Assembly (NCBI GenBank): GCA_017794705.1
Contig: CP051235.1
Coordinates: 2,567,001 to 2,631,000 of the forward strand
DNA from: Devosia sp.
Lineage (GTDB): Bacteria; Pseudomonadota; Alphaproteobacteria; Rhizobiales; Devosiaceae
Direction of reading: 5' to 3'
DNA: 64,000 bases
Below, piece by piece: positions 1 through 7,793 of this stretch. The first letter of the stretch is position 1, and every line of letters starts with the position of its first letter. A program made the position numbers and the translations under genes. The notes under the pieces were generated by a model. That model did not search any database and was not told the origin of the DNA. It saw nothing but the letters and a program-made list of their open reading frames with translations.

Positions 1-38
1 CCGAACAGCCTTCCGGACTGTCTGAGCAGGCACAGACT

Positions 39-443
39 ATGTTTGCTCCTTCAATCGAGCCGCCAGCAACATCGCAGAACCCTCGAGCGCTCGAGGTAGA
101 GGTGCTGGTGCATTATGATCAGATGTGTGCGGTGTCGGAGCACAACCAGGGTCGAAGAATTGTCGCGGCCCCGATCCGGCCGATCGGGGACGGTGGCGTG
201 CCAAGTGCCGGCAACTGCATCGCGCTGGCAGACGATGCCGCCGAGGCCTTCTCACAATTTCATCTTACGATCGGTGGAGATTTGGAGCTGATCGTGGACC
301 TCAGCCGGATTGATCCTGAGTTATTGGAGCGCCTGAATGCCAATGGCTACTGTCGATTGCCTGCGGACCGCGCCGCGCGGCCAGCAAGTGCTGCCCTTAT
401 CTGGCATCGCAAGAGGTTTCAGGAAATCACGGGTATCGACTGA
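39..443 (+). CDS. hypothetical protein, 134 aa
   Basis: No family recognised. The protein is soluble-looking, without signal peptide or membrane segment, and mildly acidic. It has a central stretch with alternating hydrophobic residues (about residues 70-95) and a basic C-terminal third. The ATG at 39 has only a weak purine stretch upstream (gagcagg). It runs convergently towards hemN, with 28 bp between the stop codons. The codon pattern has high third-position GC like its neighbours, which is the main reason for accepting it. The left window edge is close, so an operon partner upstream cannot be seen. Confidence 0.55.
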   Translation: MFAPSIEPPATSQNPRALEVEVLVHYDQMCAVSEHNQGRRIVAAPIRPIGDGGVPSAGNCIALADDAAEAFSQFHLTIGGDLELIVDLSRIDPELLERLNANGYCRLPADRAARPASAALIWHRKRFQEITGID

Positions 444-471
444 TCCATCACGGAGCTGAAATGCTCCGAAG

Positions 472-1830
472 TCAAACCGCCGCCGCGTGCCGCTGCACTG
501 GCGCGGCGGACGCATTGAGATAGGCATCAAATTGCGCTGCGATCACCCTGAGGGCCGGGCGACCCTTTTCGCTGACAGTCACCTTCCATTCGTCGATTTC
601 CGCAAATCCTTCGAGGACCAATGGGCGCAGCTTGTCGAGGTCGGGCAGGAAGCGGGCGGGGCTGGTGCCATGGCGGGCGGCGATGGCGGCGAAGTCAACA
701 TTGAGATCGCACATCAGCCGTTCAATGACATCGCGGCGCAACCGGTCGTCGGCGTTGAGCTGGCGCTGTTTGGCAACGGGCAGGTGGCCGGATTCGATGG
801 CACGCGCCCACGCGCCGGTTTCGGAGATGTTATGTACGTAGGCGTTCGGAAGGGCGGAAATGGAGGTGGCGCCGATGCCCAGCAGCGTAGGCGCCGGGTC
901 GACGGTATAGCCTTGAAAATTGCGTTTCAGCGTACCCTCTCGGGATGCCCGGGTCATTTCATCGCCGGGCAGGGCGAAATGGTCGAGCCCAATACGTTCA
1001 TAGCCCTTGCGCACGAGCGCCGCGGCCGCGATTTCGGCCTGTTCGAAACGGGCCTCAGCGCCGGGCAACGCCGCTTCGGGTATCTGCGTCTGGCGCTTGG
1101 CCATCCAGGGTACATGCGCGTAGCCAAAAAGCGCGATGCGGTCTGGCCGCAACTGCAGCGTCAAGTCAACCGACCGGGCAATGGTGGCCACGGTCTGATG
1201 CGGCAAGCCGTACATCAGATCGAAATTGATCGCGGAAACGCCAGCGGCGCGCAGGCTGTCGACGGCGCGCTTGACAGTCTCGAAGGGCTGGATCCGGTTT
1301 ACGGTCTGCTGAACGAGGGGATCGAATTCCTGCACGCCAAGGGAAGCGCGGGTGGTGCCTAGCCTTGCAAGGCCGACCGCCATTTCAGGCGTGAAGGTGC
1401 GCGGGTCGAGTTCAAAGGCGATTTCGGCGTCATCAAGCACCTCAAAGCGGTCGCGCAGGCGGGCCATCAGTTTTTCAAGCGCCGGAAAAGGCATGGCTGT
1501 GGGCGTGCCACCGCCCCAGTGGACCTGGCTGACCTTCATCCGTGCGGGCAGCGCGGCGGCCAGAAGGTCAATTTCAGCCAGCAGGGTCTCGGCATAGGCC
1601 AGCACCGGCTCGTCGCGCGCCGCCAGTTTCATGTTGCAGGCGCAATACCAGCAAACCTTCCGGCAGAAGGGAATGTGCAGGTAAAGCGACAGGGGTTCGG
1701 CCGAATCAAGCCCGGCAAGTCCGGCGCGCCAGTCGGCATCGCCATCCACCGGCTCGAAATGCGGCGCGGTCGGGTAGCTTGTATAGCGGGGCACGCGCAG
1801 TTCCGCGTATCGGGAAAGTGACTTGTCCAT
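472..1830 (-). CDS. hemN: oxygen-independent coproporphyrinogen III oxidase
   Basis: Radical-SAM enzyme that decarboxylates coproporphyrinogen III to protoporphyrinogen IX without oxygen, a cytoplasmic step of haem synthesis. The 452 aa length is normal for true HemN. The cluster motif is visible as Cys56, Cys60 and Cys63, followed by Cys65 (PFCRKVCWYCAC), which matches the CX3CX2CXC pattern of genuine HemN rather than HemW. A GGGTPT SAM-binding segment lies near residue 106. The N-terminal RYAELRVPRYTSYPTAPHF is typical of the family. The gene stands alone; an FNR/FixK-type box 35 bp upstream of its ATG fits induction at low oxygen. hemH, the last haem step, lies about 9.4 kb further on. Confidence 0.96.
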   Translation of the reverse strand: MDKSLSRYAELRVPRYTSYPTAPHFEPVDGDADWRAGLAGLDSAEPLSLYLHIPFCRKVCWYCACNMKLAARDEPVLAYAETLLAEIDLLAAALPARMKVSQVHWGGGTPTAMPFPALEKLMARLRDRFEVLDDAEIAFELDPRTFTPEMAVGLARLGTTRASLGVQEFDPLVQQTVNRIQPFETVKRAVDSLRAAGVSAINFDLMYGLPHQTVATIARSVDLTLQLRPDRIALFGYAHVPWMAKRQTQIPEAALPGAEARFEQAEIAAAALVRKGYERIGLDHFALPGDEMTRASREGTLKRNFQGYTVDPAPTLLGIGATSISALPNAYVHNISETGAWARAIESGHLPVAKQRQLNADDRLRRDVIERLMCDLNVDFAAIAARHGTSPARFLPDLDKLRPLVLEGFAEIDEWKVTVSEKGRPALRVIAAQFDAYLNASAAPVQRHAAAV

Positions 1831-1864
1831 GTGCCGTCAATGGCACGGACGCCGTCCGCGTACT

Positions 1865-1878
1865 TTGATCGAGGTCAA
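1865..1878 (-). promoter_or_regulatory. FNR/FixK-type box upstream of hemN
   Basis: TTGATCGAGGTCAA matches the anaerobox TTGAT-N4-ATCAA at nine of the ten defined bases. It is centred about 42 bp before the hemN start, in the only intergenic region of that gene. Alphaproteobacterial hemN genes are commonly activated by FnrN/FixK at such sites, so the assignment fits; binding itself is inferred. Confidence 0.7.
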
Positions 1879-1912
1879 ACTGTTGACGGCAAATTCGTCG
1901 AGCGGCGCTGGA

Positions 1913-2980
1913 TCAGTCGCCTTTCGAACTCATCTCGATCATGCGCTCCACCGACTGGCGGGCGGGGCCGATGATATCGTCGGGCACGGTGACTTCCTCG
2001 GTCATGGTGTGCAGTGACCACAGGACATTCTCGAGATTGATCCGCTTCATGTGCGGGCAGATGTTGCAGCCGCGAAGGAACTCGACGCCGGTGGTTTCGG
2101 ACGCCACATTGTCGGACATGGAGCATTCGGTGACCATGACGACCTTGGCCGGTCTTTCGGTCTTGACCCAAGAGATCATGCCCGCGGTCGAGCCTGAAAA
2201 GTCGACGGCGTCGATGACGTCGGGGGGACATTCAGGATGGGCAATGATCTTGGCGTCGGGATAGGCGCCGCGCAGTTCCTCGATATCGGCGGCGGTGAAG
2301 GTCTCATGCACCTCGCAGGCCCCGGCCCAGGTAATGATCTTCTTCTTCGTCTTTTTTGCAGTGTTCTGGGCAAGGAACTGATCCGGGATCATGATCACCT
2401 CATCCCCCTCGACGCCGTTCACGATGTCGAGCGCGTTCGAAGAGGTGCAGCACACATCGGTCACCGCCTTCACCGCGGCGGATGTATTGACGTAAGTAAC
2501 CACCGGTGCGCCGGGATAGTTGGCGCGCATGGCCAGCACATCTTCAGGCGTGATCGAGGACGCCAGTGAACATCCGGCCCGGCTGTCGGGGATCAGCACG
2601 GTCTTGTCCGGATTGAGGATTTTCGAGGTCTCGGCCATGAAGTGGACGCCGCACTGGACGATCACCTGTTGTTTGACCTTTGTGGCCTCAATGGCCAGTT
2701 GCAGGCTGTCGCCGACGAAATCCGCAACGCCGTGATAGATCTGCGGTGTCTGGTAGTTGTGCGCGAGAATGACCGCATCCTTCTTCTTCTTCAGCCGGTT
2801 GATCTGCACGATCAACGGCGCAAAGAACGGCCATTCCACCTCGGCGATCTTGTCCTTCACCCGTTCGTAGATCGGGGCAGTGGTGCGCTTGACGGCGGCG
2901 GAATATTTCAGATCGAAGTTCTCGGCGAGAATGGCCCGCGCGTCATCCATCGGCGTTTCCGCATTGATCAGTTGCACCAT
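1913..2980 (-). CDS. nadA: quinolinate synthase A
   Basis: Condenses iminoaspartate with dihydroxyacetone phosphate to quinolinate in de novo NAD synthesis; a cytoplasmic [4Fe-4S] enzyme. Typical blocks are present: AHNYQTPQIYHGVADFVGDS, the CGVHFMAET cysteine segment, HPECPP and the C-terminal FLRGCNICPHMKRINLENV. I place the start at the ATG at 2980 (355 aa, close to the usual length), with GGAA about 8 bp upstream. The frame stays open to a TTG at 3067, which would add 29 low-complexity residues. nadB and nadC are not next to it, unlike many nadABC operons. A 16-bp palindrome lies upstream towards eda. Confidence 0.95.
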   Translation of the reverse strand: MVQLINAETPMDDARAILAENFDLKYSAAVKRTTAPIYERVKDKIAEVEWPFFAPLIVQINRLKKKKDAVILAHNYQTPQIYHGVADFVGDSLQLAIEATKVKQQVIVQCGVHFMAETSKILNPDKTVLIPDSRAGCSLASSITPEDVLAMRANYPGAPVVTYVNTSAAVKAVTDVCCTSSNALDIVNGVEGDEVIMIPDQFLAQNTAKKTKKKIITWAGACEVHETFTAADIEELRGAYPDAKIIAHPECPPDVIDAVDFSGSTAGMISWVKTERPAKVVMVTECSMSDNVASETTGVEFLRGCNICPHMKRINLENVLWSLHTMTEEVTVPDDIIGPARQSVERMIEMSSKGD

Positions 2981-3072
2981 GGGAAAGGTTCCGTTCTGAG
3001 ACGTCTCGGACGCCGGAAATGTGCCTGTGGCCGGTGGAGGTGCCGACGCCTCGGAACTTAGGCACAATTGCA

Positions 3073-3088
3073 GTTCATTTCAATGAAC
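3073..3088. promoter_or_regulatory. 16-bp palindrome between nadA and eda
   Basis: GTTCATT-TC-AATGAAC is a perfect 7+7 bp inverted repeat in the nadA/eda divergent intergenic region, AT-rich against the GC-rich surroundings. It is a candidate operator for either gene. I do not recognise the regulator. Confidence 0.4.
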
Positions 3089-3146
3089 CCTATGCTAAAG
3101 CCTTTCCGTTTTTGATCTATCTGTCGCGTTCGAGAGGTCATACTTC

Positions 3147-3782
3147 ATGCCGCAAAATGCCGAATTCCTGATTGACGCCGTGCGCAAGGTGCGGGTCATT
3201 CCAGTGATGATCCTCGATGACGTATCGACCGCCCGGCCGATTGCCGAAGCACTGGTGGCCGGGGGGCTGAACGTGCTCGAGGTGACGTTGCGCACTGAAA
3301 ACGCGCTGGCGATCATGGAAGAGATGGCCAAGGTCGAGGGCGCGATCGTGGGGTCGGGCACGGTGCGGCATGCCGAGCATATGCGTCAGTCGGTCAATGC
3401 GGGGTGCCAGTTCATGGTGTCGCCGGGGGCGACGCCACGGCTGCTTGAGGCGGCAGAGGGCCTGTCCATTCCGCTGTTGCCGGGCATTGGCTCACCGACC
3501 GAGGCGATGGTCGCCGCCGAACAGGGGTACAAATTCCTGAAGTTCTTCCCGGCAGAAGCCATGGGCGGCGCGCGGGTGTTGAAGGATTTCGCCTCGCCGC
3601 TCAGTGATCTGGTCTTCTGCCCGACCGGTGGGGTCAATCCGGACAATGCCGCCAGCTATCTCAACCTGCCAAATGTCGTCTGCGTGGGTGGAAGCTGGAT
3701 CGTGCCGCATGATGCGATTGCCGCAGGAGACTACAAGCGGATCGAGGGGCTGGCCCGCGCTGCCACCCGGCTGGGGACCTGA
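3147..3782 (+). CDS. eda: 2-dehydro-3-deoxy-phosphogluconate aldolase
   Basis: Class I KDPG/KHG aldolase, which cleaves 2-keto-3-deoxy-6-phosphogluconate to pyruvate and glyceraldehyde-3-phosphate in the Entner-Doudoroff pathway. The 211 aa length is typical. The Schiff-base lysine is Lys132 in YKFLKFFPAE, the general-base glutamate is Glu45 in LEVTLRT, and the phosphate-binding CPTGGV segment is present. The edd partner is not nearby. modA begins only 27 bp after its stop without a visible terminator, so read-through into modABC is possible although the functions are unrelated. Confidence 0.95.
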   Translation: MPQNAEFLIDAVRKVRVIPVMILDDVSTARPIAEALVAGGLNVLEVTLRTENALAIMEEMAKVEGAIVGSGTVRHAEHMRQSVNAGCQFMVSPGATPRLLEAAEGLSIPLLPGIGSPTEAMVAAEQGYKFLKFFPAEAMGGARVLKDFASPLSDLVFCPTGGVNPDNAASYLNLPNVVCVGGSWIVPHDAIAAGDYKRIEGLARAATRLGT

Positions 3783-3809
3783 CGGGCCAATGAACCGCAG
3801 GGGACGCTG

Positions 3810-4586
3810 ATGGTTCGCAATATTGCATTGATTCTCGGTTTGGTACTGCCTGTGGGCCATGCTGCCCCTGCCGTCGCACAAGACGCGACCCTGTTTGTTG
3901 CCGCGAGCCTCACTGACGTGATCGAGGAACTGGCAGCGGGGTTTGAGGAAGACACGGGCCTCCAGATCGCGGTGGTGCCAGGGTCGTCGTCCACCCTGGC
4001 GCAACAGGTTCTGGCCGGCGCACCGGCGGATGTTTTCATTTCGGCCAACCGGCTCTACGCAGATGAAGTGGCCAAATCGCTGGACACGGTCGCACGCGAC
4101 CTGTTTGGCAATTCGCTGGCCATCATTGCGCCCACAGGTTTCGAGGGCGAAGTCAGTCTCAAGAGCCTCCTCTCTGATCTCGGAGCGGGACGGCTGGCCA
4201 TCGGCGATCCGGAACATGTGCCTGCCGGCATTTATGCAAAGGAAGCTCTGGAGAACGCCGGACTGTGGGATGACCTTTCCGACCGGCTGGCGCCTGCCGG
4301 GGACGTCCGGGCGGCGGTTGCCTTTGTGGCCTCGGGTGCCGCTCCGCTTGGGATCGTCTACAGAACCGACGGACTGGTGGACGGGGTCGAGGTGGTGGGG
4401 GCCATCGATCCGGACCTGCACGCGCCGATCCGCTACTGGGCGGTCACCGTCAACCAAAACAATGTGACGATGGACATGTTCTTTTCCTACATGGGCAGCA
4501 TGGAGGGGGAGAACCTCATCGACTATCTGGGTTTCGACGTGGGGCGCGACTTCGATTTTCTGAACGGCGAAGACGCTGATGAATGA
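3810..4586 (+). CDS. modA: molybdate ABC transporter substrate-binding protein
   Basis: Periplasmic molybdate/tungstate receptor, 258 aa. A Sec signal peptide ends near residue 24 (AVAQ before DATLFVAAS). Family blocks are FVAASLTDVIEELA at the mature N-terminus, VPGSSSTLAQQVLAGAPADVFISA (a ligand-coordinating serine lies in the GSSS stretch) and IGDPEHVPAGIYAKEALENAG. The start has a GGGGAC ribosome site. The 3' end overlaps modB by 8 bp, so translation is probably coupled. No ModE gene or obvious Mo-box is seen nearby. Confidence 0.95.
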   Translation: MVRNIALILGLVLPVGHAAPAVAQDATLFVAASLTDVIEELAAGFEEDTGLQIAVVPGSSSTLAQQVLAGAPADVFISANRLYADEVAKSLDTVARDLFGNSLAIIAPTGFEGEVSLKSLLSDLGAGRLAIGDPEHVPAGIYAKEALENAGLWDDLSDRLAPAGDVRAAVAFVASGAAPLGIVYRTDGLVDGVEVVGAIDPDLHAPIRYWAVTVNQNNVTMDMFFSYMGSMEGENLIDYLGFDVGRDFDFLNGEDADE

Positions 4587-5268
4587 AACCGCCGAAATCG
4601 TTCTGCTGACCCTCAGGGTGGCGGCCGTTGGTGTCGGCTGTGCATTGCCCGTGGGACTTGTTCTATCGTACGTGCTGGCGCGGTATTCATTTCCCGGCAA
4701 GTCGCTTGTCAGTGCCCTGACCATGCTGCCTATCGTACTTCCGCCAGTAGTCACCGGCCTGGTGCTGCTCGACCTTCTGGGGCCGCGCGGGGTGCTGGGC
4801 GAGTTCCTTGCCGGGTTCGGCATTGTCTTCGGCTTTCGCTGGACGGGTGCGGCGCTGGTTGCCGGTCTGGTGGCGCTGCCGCTGATCATCCGGCCGATGC
4901 GGCTGGCCTTTGAAACGGTCGACCCCAAATTGCACGAGGCGCTGGCGGTGGCCGGGCTCGGGCGGTTCCGGCGGCTCATCGTGCTTGATCTGCCCATGGC
5001 CTGGCCGGGGATTGTGGCCGGGCTGGTGCTGGGCTTTGCCAAGGCTCTGGGCGAATTCGGAGCGACGATCACCTTCGTTGCCAATATACCCGGCGAAACG
5101 CGCACGCTGTCGCTGGCCGTGTTCACGGCACTGCAGCGGCTTGATGGCACGGAAATGGTGTGGTTCCTGGCCAGCATTTCGATTGCGATTTCGGTCATTG
5201 CCGTCGTGGCCTCCGAGGCCATTGTCGAGCGGATGAACGGGGCACGCAGGCGGGCGCAGAATGCTTGA
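4579..5268 (+). CDS. modB: molybdate ABC transporter permease
   Basis: Inner-membrane channel of the molybdate importer, 229 aa with about five hydrophobic spans. The cytoplasmic EAA loop that docks on ModC is visible around residues 113-140 (EALAVAGLGRFRRLIVLDLP, then a Gly-rich end), followed by GFAKALGEFGATI. It overlaps modA by 8 bp at its start and modC by 8 bp at its end, giving a tightly coupled three-gene unit. Confidence 0.95.
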   Translation: MNETAEIVLLTLRVAAVGVGCALPVGLVLSYVLARYSFPGKSLVSALTMLPIVLPPVVTGLVLLDLLGPRGVLGEFLAGFGIVFGFRWTGAALVAGLVALPLIIRPMRLAFETVDPKLHEALAVAGLGRFRRLIVLDLPMAWPGIVAGLVLGFAKALGEFGATITFVANIPGETRTLSLAVFTALQRLDGTEMVWFLASISIAISVIAVVASEAIVERMNGARRRAQNA

Positions 5269-6337
5269 GGTCAATCTCACCAGCCAGCGTGGCAGCTTCA
5301 GAATCGAGGCTGAGGCGCAGTTTCCCAATGGGGTGACGGCTTTGATCGGGCCCTCGGGGGCGGGTAAGTCGTCGCTGTTGCGAATCATCGCGGGGCTGGA
5401 CAGGCCGGCGTCCGGCTCGATTTCTTTGAACGGGGCGATCTGGGCGGAAGGTGGCACCAGACGGCACCTGCCGGTAGGCAAGCGGCGGATCGGCATGGTG
5501 TTTCAGGAGGCCCGGCTTTTGCCGCACCGGACGGTGGCGGACAATATCAGCATCGGTGCGCGGGGTGGACGTGCTTCGGATGCGATCCTGACCGAAACGG
5601 GATGTGACGCGCTGCTCAGCAAGCCGGTCAGCGGGCTTTCGGGGGGTGAAGCACAGCGGGTGATGCTGGCGCGGGCGCTGGCAGGGCAGCCCCAGGTGCT
5701 GCTGCTCGACGAGCCGCTGAGCGCACTCGACCATGACAGCCGCGAACAGGTGACCAATCTTCTGGCGCGGGTGCTGCCCAAGCTGGAGATCCCGGTGATC
5801 TTTGTCACCCATTCGTTCGAGGATGCGGCGCGGCTGGCCGGTCAGTTCGTGCGCATGGAGGCGGGCCGGGTTGTGGCTTCGGGTGCCGCGCTCGAAGTTC
5901 TGGCCGGACAGGGCGCGGCCCGGCAGGAGGCAGCAGTGTCGAGCCTTGTGCAGGGCCGGGTGGCTTCGGTTGAAGTGAGCGGACTGGCGCGCATCTCGGT
6001 GGGCAACCAGGTGATCGAAGCCCCGGCGGGCAATGTACGGCGCGGGCAGGACGTGGTGGTGCGGCTGTGGGCGCGTGACCTCATTCTGGCGCAGGGCCGG
6101 CCAAAGGGACTGAGCGCCCGCAATTGCCTGTTGGGCAAGATTGCCGGGATGCAGGCCTCGGGGCCACACCAGTCTCGGGTCGAGGTGCAGGTGGACAGTC
6201 ACCGTGTCAGCGTGCTGGTGATGACGCGGACGGCGCAGGACATGGAGCTGCGCGAGGGGCAGGCGGTGCACCTTGTGTTCAAGTCTTCCGCGCTGGAAGT
6301 GTCGGGGCTGAGGACGCCGGACGACGCTGGTTTCTAG
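5261..6337 (+). CDS. modC: molybdate ABC transporter ATP-binding protein
   Basis: ATPase of the ModABC importer, 358 aa. Walker A is GPSGAGKSS near residues 30-38, the ABC signature LSGGE lies at 126-130 and Walker B LLLDEP at about 147-152, with an H-loop in FVTHSFEDA. The C-terminal third (from about residue 225) is the regulatory TOBE/Mop-type region that binds molybdate in this family. The stop overlaps the end of the convergent MarR-type gene by 4 bp. Confidence 0.95.
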   Translation: MLEVNLTSQRGSFRIEAEAQFPNGVTALIGPSGAGKSSLLRIIAGLDRPASGSISLNGAIWAEGGTRRHLPVGKRRIGMVFQEARLLPHRTVADNISIGARGGRASDAILTETGCDALLSKPVSGLSGGEAQRVMLARALAGQPQVLLLDEPLSALDHDSREQVTNLLARVLPKLEIPVIFVTHSFEDAARLAGQFVRMEAGRVVASGAALEVLAGQGAARQEAAVSSLVQGRVASVEVSGLARISVGNQVIEAPAGNVRRGQDVVVRLWARDLILAQGRPKGLSARNCLLGKIAGMQASGPHQSRVEVQVDSHRVSVLVMTRTAQDMELREGQAVHLVFKSSALEVSGLRTPDDAGF

Positions 6338-6759
6338 AAGTCCAGAAGCCCGGCGAAGCGGGCGAGAATTTTTTTGATCTTCTTGCGGTGCTTCGGCTTC
6401 AGTTCGCCGAGCAACGCCTCGTCCATTTCCTGCCAGCCCTTGATCAGTTTCTGGCGGAGGGCGGCGCCCTTTTCGGTCAGACGTGAGCCGGACGCGCCGG
6501 TTTCGCTGACTTCGGCTCTGGTGATCAGGTCCAGCCGGATCAACCGGTCGAGGCGCGGAAGCAGTTGCGTGAGGTTGAGCCCGGTGAGGTCCGCAAGGTC
6601 CGCGTCGGACAGGTTCTGATCGCGGTCGAGGGCGAAGATGAGGGCGTCGTCCCCTGCCTCGAGCCCCAGTTCGGCAAGCGGACGCACCAGCGCGGCGCGG
6701 GCCAATTGGCCGGCTTCGATCAGTTGATAGGTTGCTGTTTTGGTCGGGCTTTTCGGCAT
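6334..6759 (-). CDS. MarR-family transcriptional regulator
   Basis: A 141 aa winged-helix protein from the ATG at 6759. The frame stays open a further 83 codons upstream, but that extension has no family character and overlaps the divergent promoter region. The HTH lies in LSDADLADLTGLNLTQLLPRLDRLIRLDLI, the wing in SETGASGSRLTEKGAAL, and a C-terminal helix (LKPKHRKKIKKILARFAGLL) fits MarR dimerisation. It is divergent from the LysR gene and convergent with modC, so its target could be itself or the LysR-transporter pair. The ligand is unknown. Confidence 0.8.
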   Translation of the reverse strand: MPKSPTKTATYQLIEAGQLARAALVRPLAELGLEAGDDALIFALDRDQNLSDADLADLTGLNLTQLLPRLDRLIRLDLITRAEVSETGASGSRLTEKGAALRQKLIKGWQEMDEALLGELKPKHRKKIKKILARFAGLLDF

Positions 6760-6892
6760 TTGGCGCAAAATAGGCGAAAAAGCGGGGCTGCGTCGAACGC
6801 GCCCCGTTTTCATCGTTAACCGGGCGGGACATCGCTTGTTCGACCAGAACGAACAAGCTAGGGCTTCTGTTGAGCATTCGGCGGGAGTGAAC

Positions 6893-7792
6893 ATGGCGCA
6901 GGATCTGGCGCGATTGCGGGCCTTTTTGCAGGTTTTTGAGGCGGGCGGGTTTTCCGCGGCGGCACGGGAGCACGGGAAATCCAAGGCTCTGCTGTCCAAA
7001 TATGTCACCGACCTGGAGGATTATCTCGGGGTGCGGCTGATGAACCGGACGACCCGCAAATTGTCCCTCACCCGGGCCGGGGAGGATTACTATCGCGACG
7101 TCTCGGGGCTTTTGCAGCAGCTCGATGAACTTGACGCCTCGGTGGCCGACCAGACATCAGAGCCACACGGGCCGATCCGGATCTCGGCACCGCGAAACCT
7201 GGGCGAGACCGGGCTGGCGGAAGCGATCTTTGCCTTCATGCGGGAGCATGAACAGGTGAGTGTCGATCTGAGGCTCGAGGACCGGCTGGTGGACCTTGCC
7301 GCCGAGGGTATCGATCTGGCGCTGAGGATCAGCGCCATGCCGGACTCGGCGCTGATCACCCGCAAGCTGGCGGAAACCTGCGTGGCGGTGGTGGGCAGCC
7401 CGGAACTGATTGCCCGTACCGGCCAACCGAAAACGCCGGAGGAGTTGCGCGGCAAGCCGGCGATCATCGACACCAACATGACCGGCCAGAGCAACTGGCG
7501 TTTCGTGGGCAGCGACGGGGCCTCGTTCGTGCATGTCGATGGGCGGGTGAAGGTGAATTCGCCGCTGGCGGCGCGGGAAGCGGCCCTGGCCGGACTTGGT
7601 TATGCCGTGATCCCGCTTTATCTGGTTCGCGAGATGATTGACGAGGGCAGACTTGTGCGGCTTTTCGACGAAGCGGTGGTGGGGCCGATGAGCCTGCAGG
7701 CGGTTTATCTGCACCGGCGGCACATGCCCGCGCGGGTGCGGGCGCTGATCGATCATCTGGCCGACTGGTACGCGCAAAGGCCGATGCTCTGA
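6893..7792 (+). CDS. LysR-family transcriptional regulator
   Basis: 299 aa from the ATG at 6893, with GGGAG upstream; the frame is open further upstream but the LysR fold begins here. The N-terminal winged helix is DLARLRAFLQVFEAGGFSAA followed by the recognition helix and VRLMNRTTRKLSLTRAGEDYY. The rest is the two-lobed periplasmic-binding-like effector domain (PIRISAPRNLGETGLAEAI onward). The VRLMNRTTRKLSLT signature is that of the CrgA/AaeR-like branch. Its stop is one nucleotide before the ATG of the nickel/cobalt transporter gene, so the two are probably translated together. Confidence 0.93.
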   Translation: MAQDLARLRAFLQVFEAGGFSAAAREHGKSKALLSKYVTDLEDYLGVRLMNRTTRKLSLTRAGEDYYRDVSGLLQQLDELDASVADQTSEPHGPIRISAPRNLGETGLAEAIFAFMREHEQVSVDLRLEDRLVDLAAEGIDLALRISAMPDSALITRKLAETCVAVVGSPELIARTGQPKTPEELRGKPAIIDTNMTGQSNWRFVGSDGASFVHVDGRVKVNSPLAAREAALAGLGYAVIPLYLVREMIDEGRLVRLFDEAVVGPMSLQAVYLHRRHMPARVRALIDHLADWYAQRPML

Positions 7793-7793
7793 G

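Noticed and set aside
3492-6973. Two long minus-strand frames opposite eda and modABC
   Set aside because: Both are antisense to genes with clear motifs, and their products are Arg/Pro/Ser-rich without domains.
6760-7008. N-terminal extension of the MarR-type protein
   Set aside because: The added 83 residues are Cys/Arg/Ala-rich, unlike MarR proteins, and cover the divergent promoter region. The ATG at 6759 gives a normal length.
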